Assembly (NCBI GenBank): GCA_965153455.1
Contig: OZ234497.1
Location: forward strand, 12,882,302-12,946,301
Direction of reading: 5' to 3'
DNA from: Sphagnum compactum
Taxonomy: Eukaryota > Bryophyta > Sphagnopsida > Sphagnales
Length of the DNA stretch: 64,000 nt
In this document: positions 61,801-64,000 of the stretch, one piece after another
Position numbering within the stretch: the first letter of the stretch is position 1
Layout of the letters: every line of letters starts with the position of its first letter
The notes under the pieces: model-generated
The model's input: the letters and a program-made list of their open reading frames with translations, nothing else
Told to the model about the DNA's origin: nothing
The model's database searches: none
Translations under genes and position numbers: made by a program

Positions 61801-62464
61801 AAACAAAAGCAATCTGATCTTTTAGGTCACATGCAAAAAAAGTCTTAACCCCAAACACAAGACCTCACAGAGAGAGAGAGAGAGAGAGTGAATGCTTGAG
61901 AACAGCATTCTCTCTCTCTCATGGACACAGGTTATGGTTTTACTTGCAGGTTGATTCCATTTCCTTCAATACATTCAGTCTCATGGTCACTAAATGCGGA
62001 ACAAAGCTCCATACTTTGAAGGCCGAGAAACCCTAACCAAAGTGATTGATTCTTGAGAAAAACCAAACCCAAAAAGAAAGAAAGGAAAAAAAAACCAGTC
62101 GAGAGTCGAGAGTCTTCACAATTTTTTTTCTGTCGCACTCTCAATCAAATGCTTTGCTTGAAACCCCGAAATTGCATCGCCCCACTCTTGTTTTTGGAAA
62201 TCTGAGAAGGAGAGAAAAGGGTTTGGTTTAGGGTTCTTAGAGAAAGCTCCCAGAAAGAAAGAAAGACCTGGCCCGAGCGGTGTTGCCACACATAGTACAT
62301 TTCCGCTTCTTCACGCCCTTGAGGTACCGCTCCCTCAGCATCTGCTCCCTCGTCAACGCGCTCGCACCATCGCCTGTTACTGCTGCCGACGCTACACCCG
62401 GCTGCTGCTGCTGCTGCGACGCCACTGCCATAGCCGGAGCTTTCTCTGCAGCCATGGCCGCCAT
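58842..62464 (-). CDS. Zinc-binding protein with SHI/LRP1-like Cys cluster, otherwise unknown (6 exons, 574 aa)
   Basis: Exons, minus strand: 62464-62268, 61340-61279, 61149-61068, 60761-60503, 60214-59822, 59573-58842. All junctions are GT-AG and in phase, ending at TAG 58,844-58,842. The ATG at 62,464 sits in a good context (GGCTATGGCG) and leads an Ala-rich N-terminus with Q17-21. Residues 56-86 read CTMCGNTARARCPFRACKTC and onward, giving C-x2-C-x7-C-x4-C-x2-C-C-x6-C-x2-H. That is the spacing of the first half of the SHI/STY/LRP1 RING-like zinc finger, split by intron 1. The second half and the IGGH domain of that family are absent. Next come a PRDPRWAG segment, a Pro/Gly/Tyr-rich stretch (about 114-180), a charged helical region (about 201-331) and a tail (332-574) containing VGIPGWQQDFKRFKA and a long acidic Glu/Lys/Asp run. 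Nuclear localisation and nucleic-acid binding are possible but not shown. I do not recognise the gene. Confidence 0.82.
61869..61889. repeat. Microsatellite (AG)n in intron 1 of the zinc-cluster gene
   Basis: About ten AG units. A complementary TCTCTCTC run lies at 61,909-61,920, so a small hairpin is possible. Confidence 0.9.
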
Positions 62465-62657
62465 AGCCAAAGCCCCTTTTCTTACGCTTCTTTCTTCTTC
62501 CTCTTCTTCTTCTTCTTTCCCGTCCCCACCCGCCTTCCCTCGAAACCCTAAGGAAAAGAAATTCCTCCAAAACTACACTGCATAAGTACGCAACACAAAA
62601 TAAGAGAAAAAACAAAAAACCCCACCAGCACACTAATGAATGAGAAAACTCCACTTG
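62465..62657 (-). promoter_or_regulatory. 5' leader / promoter-proximal region of the zinc-cluster gene
   Basis: On the minus strand a purine-rich GAAGAAGAAGAAGAGGAAGA tract lies immediately upstream of the ATG, with CpG-containing sequence around it, as is usual for plant 5' leaders. No clear TATA box was identified. Confidence 0.4.
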
Positions 62658-63100
62658 GATGAACTTACATTATACTGAAAGAGTAACATATAAAAATAAT
62701 AATAAAATAATAACATATAAGGAGAGACCTTGTATACCTTATCCTTGATTCTAAAAATCCTAAAATATTCAAATTGGGGGCTACTAGACCCACTTTTGGG
62801 AAATAATTAACTATATATTTCAACAAAATTTGCCAATTATCAATTGTAGGTACAATATATTTTTATAAATCAATGGTTACAAGGCTTATGGATGAATTTG
62901 TTGAGGATGAACTTACATTAAAGGAGTAACATGTAACATGTAACCTTGCATAACCTTGTGCTTGATAGTCAAAATCTTGAAATATTCAAATTGGGGCTAC
63001 CAGACCCATTTTTTGAAAATAATTAAATATTTTGACAAATTCTATCAATTATTTCTCGTTGGTACAATATTTATAGTTTTTATCATTTGATTGTCATTGG
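62658..63100. repeat. ~247-bp diverged tandem duplication
   Basis: GGATGAACTTACATT at 62,657 recurs at 62,904. In both copies it is followed by AGTAACAT, an ACCTT(G)... word, TTGATTCT or TTGATAGT, AAATATTCAAATTGGGG and CTACTAGACCCA or CTACCAGACCCA. Further shared words are AAATAATTAA(C/A)TAT, CAATTAT and GGTACAATAT. Confidence 0.8.
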
Positions 63101-64000
63101 TAAAATGCAACAATGTGTAGCTAGCTTTCAAGTTTTTGATACAATCAAAATATATTTGGCATTTTAGTGTCAAATAATTAGTTAATTTCCAAAAATGCAC
63201 CTTGGGACATTGAATATTATTTTTCAATGTTTTCAGCTGACAATATAAAATTATTTATACTTTTGATATGAATGAAAACTAATAATCACTTTTCATTCAT
63301 TTTGATGCATATCATTTATTTGTTACATTTTCTTTTTGTTATTGTTTGCATGTGCCTTTACATGAATTTTTAGTGCTTGTTTGCCAATGACAGTTGATAT
63401 GCCATTGACATGGGAATAATATGATAATAACAAACTTGGGCTCTATGCTACTACACACTACCAGTGACAATCTACCATTTTATTTGTATAGTGTGTTTGA
63501 ATGTGATTATTTGAGGAAGGGAGATATAGTTTTATTGTTTTTGTTGTTATGCAAATGCGATTGCATTTGTGGCACATTGTAAATACATTTTTTTGGGTTT
63601 AGTTCAAATGTTATATCAGTTGCATATGCTATTGTGAAAAGTTCGCAATATGCACTATCTAGTTGTTGCATAACATTTACATATGAATATAGTAGGTGTT
63701 TTACATTTATGATGTTAGTTAATAATTGAATGGTGTCATTTGGTAATTTTTTCATTGTTGGTCTATTTGAATCATATATTGTGTAGTGGGTTTAGTGTGG
63801 ATGCGTGTATTTTGACTAAGATCCGATGATTATTATTTATGAAAATATGTTGAAGACAATTGGTTAAATATCTATGTATAATTCCTATGATTGCATATGT
63901 GTGTTGTTGGTATCCTAACAATTGTAATTTTTGAACATACAATATTTGCATTGCAGCTACTAAATGTTGATCATTCAACCAATCCATTTGGATTGAGAAG
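63101..64000. other. AT-rich intergenic DNA
   Basis: No gene, RNA or recognisable mobile element is visible to the window edge. Confidence 0.55.

Noticed and set aside
62145-62654. 169-aa Arg/Gly/Ala-rich frame on the minus strand
   Set aside because: Out-of-frame shadow of exon 1 and intron 1 of the zinc-cluster gene. Its composition comes from the GAA and GCN repeats, and it lacks the Cys cluster.

Overview
The window looks like nuclear DNA of a land plant with a large, AT-rich, repeat-filled genome. Three intact-looking genes lie in 64 kb. All have plant character: GT-AG introns of roughly 80-1,170 bp, a plant-type two-domain cyclopropane fatty acid synthase, a plant PLS-type PPR pseudogene, and poly-Q or Ser-rich N-termini. 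The gag, hAT and PPR relics look most like those I associate with seed-free vascular plants (fern or lycophyte). That placement is inference from style, not a database match.

Layout. Positions 1-33,000 hold no intact gene. They contain decayed elements: a kinase-like pseudogene (5.8-6.4 kb), a GC-rich island that may hold an orphan first exon (13.8-14.35 kb), a ~490-bp foldback element (14.4-14.9 kb), an LTR-retrotransposon gag relic with a primer-binding-site-like word (19.1-21.2 kb), a receptor-kinase fragment (21.8-22.05 kb), a cluster of TGACGTCA palindromes (22.9-23.3 kb), a minisatellite belt (24.3-25.6 kb), a repeat shared between 15.4 and 25.8 kb, and a hAT-type transposase pseudogene on the minus strand (27.9-29.6 kb).

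Positions 34,087-44,699 (+) carry a complete gene for a cyclopropane fatty acid synthase with an N-terminal FAD/amine-oxidase-like domain and a C-terminal SAM methyltransferase. I could follow it through 23 coding exons with every splice phase consistent, giving 872 aa. One intron (the 22nd) needs a GC-AG junction. The SAM-binding loop has Phe where the family normally has Cys.

Positions 44.7-54.3 kb are repeats again. The clearest is a 76-bp tandem array (52.7-53.5 kb) interrupted by a 363-bp terminal-inverted-repeat element flanked by TTA duplications. Positions 55,118-55,591 (+) encode a small three-pass membrane protein of unknown function. Positions 57.9-58.4 kb hold a broken PPR gene. 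Positions 62,464-58,842 (-) encode a six-exon, 574-aa protein whose N-terminal Cys cluster has the spacing of the SHI/STY/LRP1 zinc finger but whose remainder I do not recognise.

The three genes show no functional link to one another. Only the synthase has a clear biochemical role: methylenation of unsaturated acyl chains in membrane lipids.
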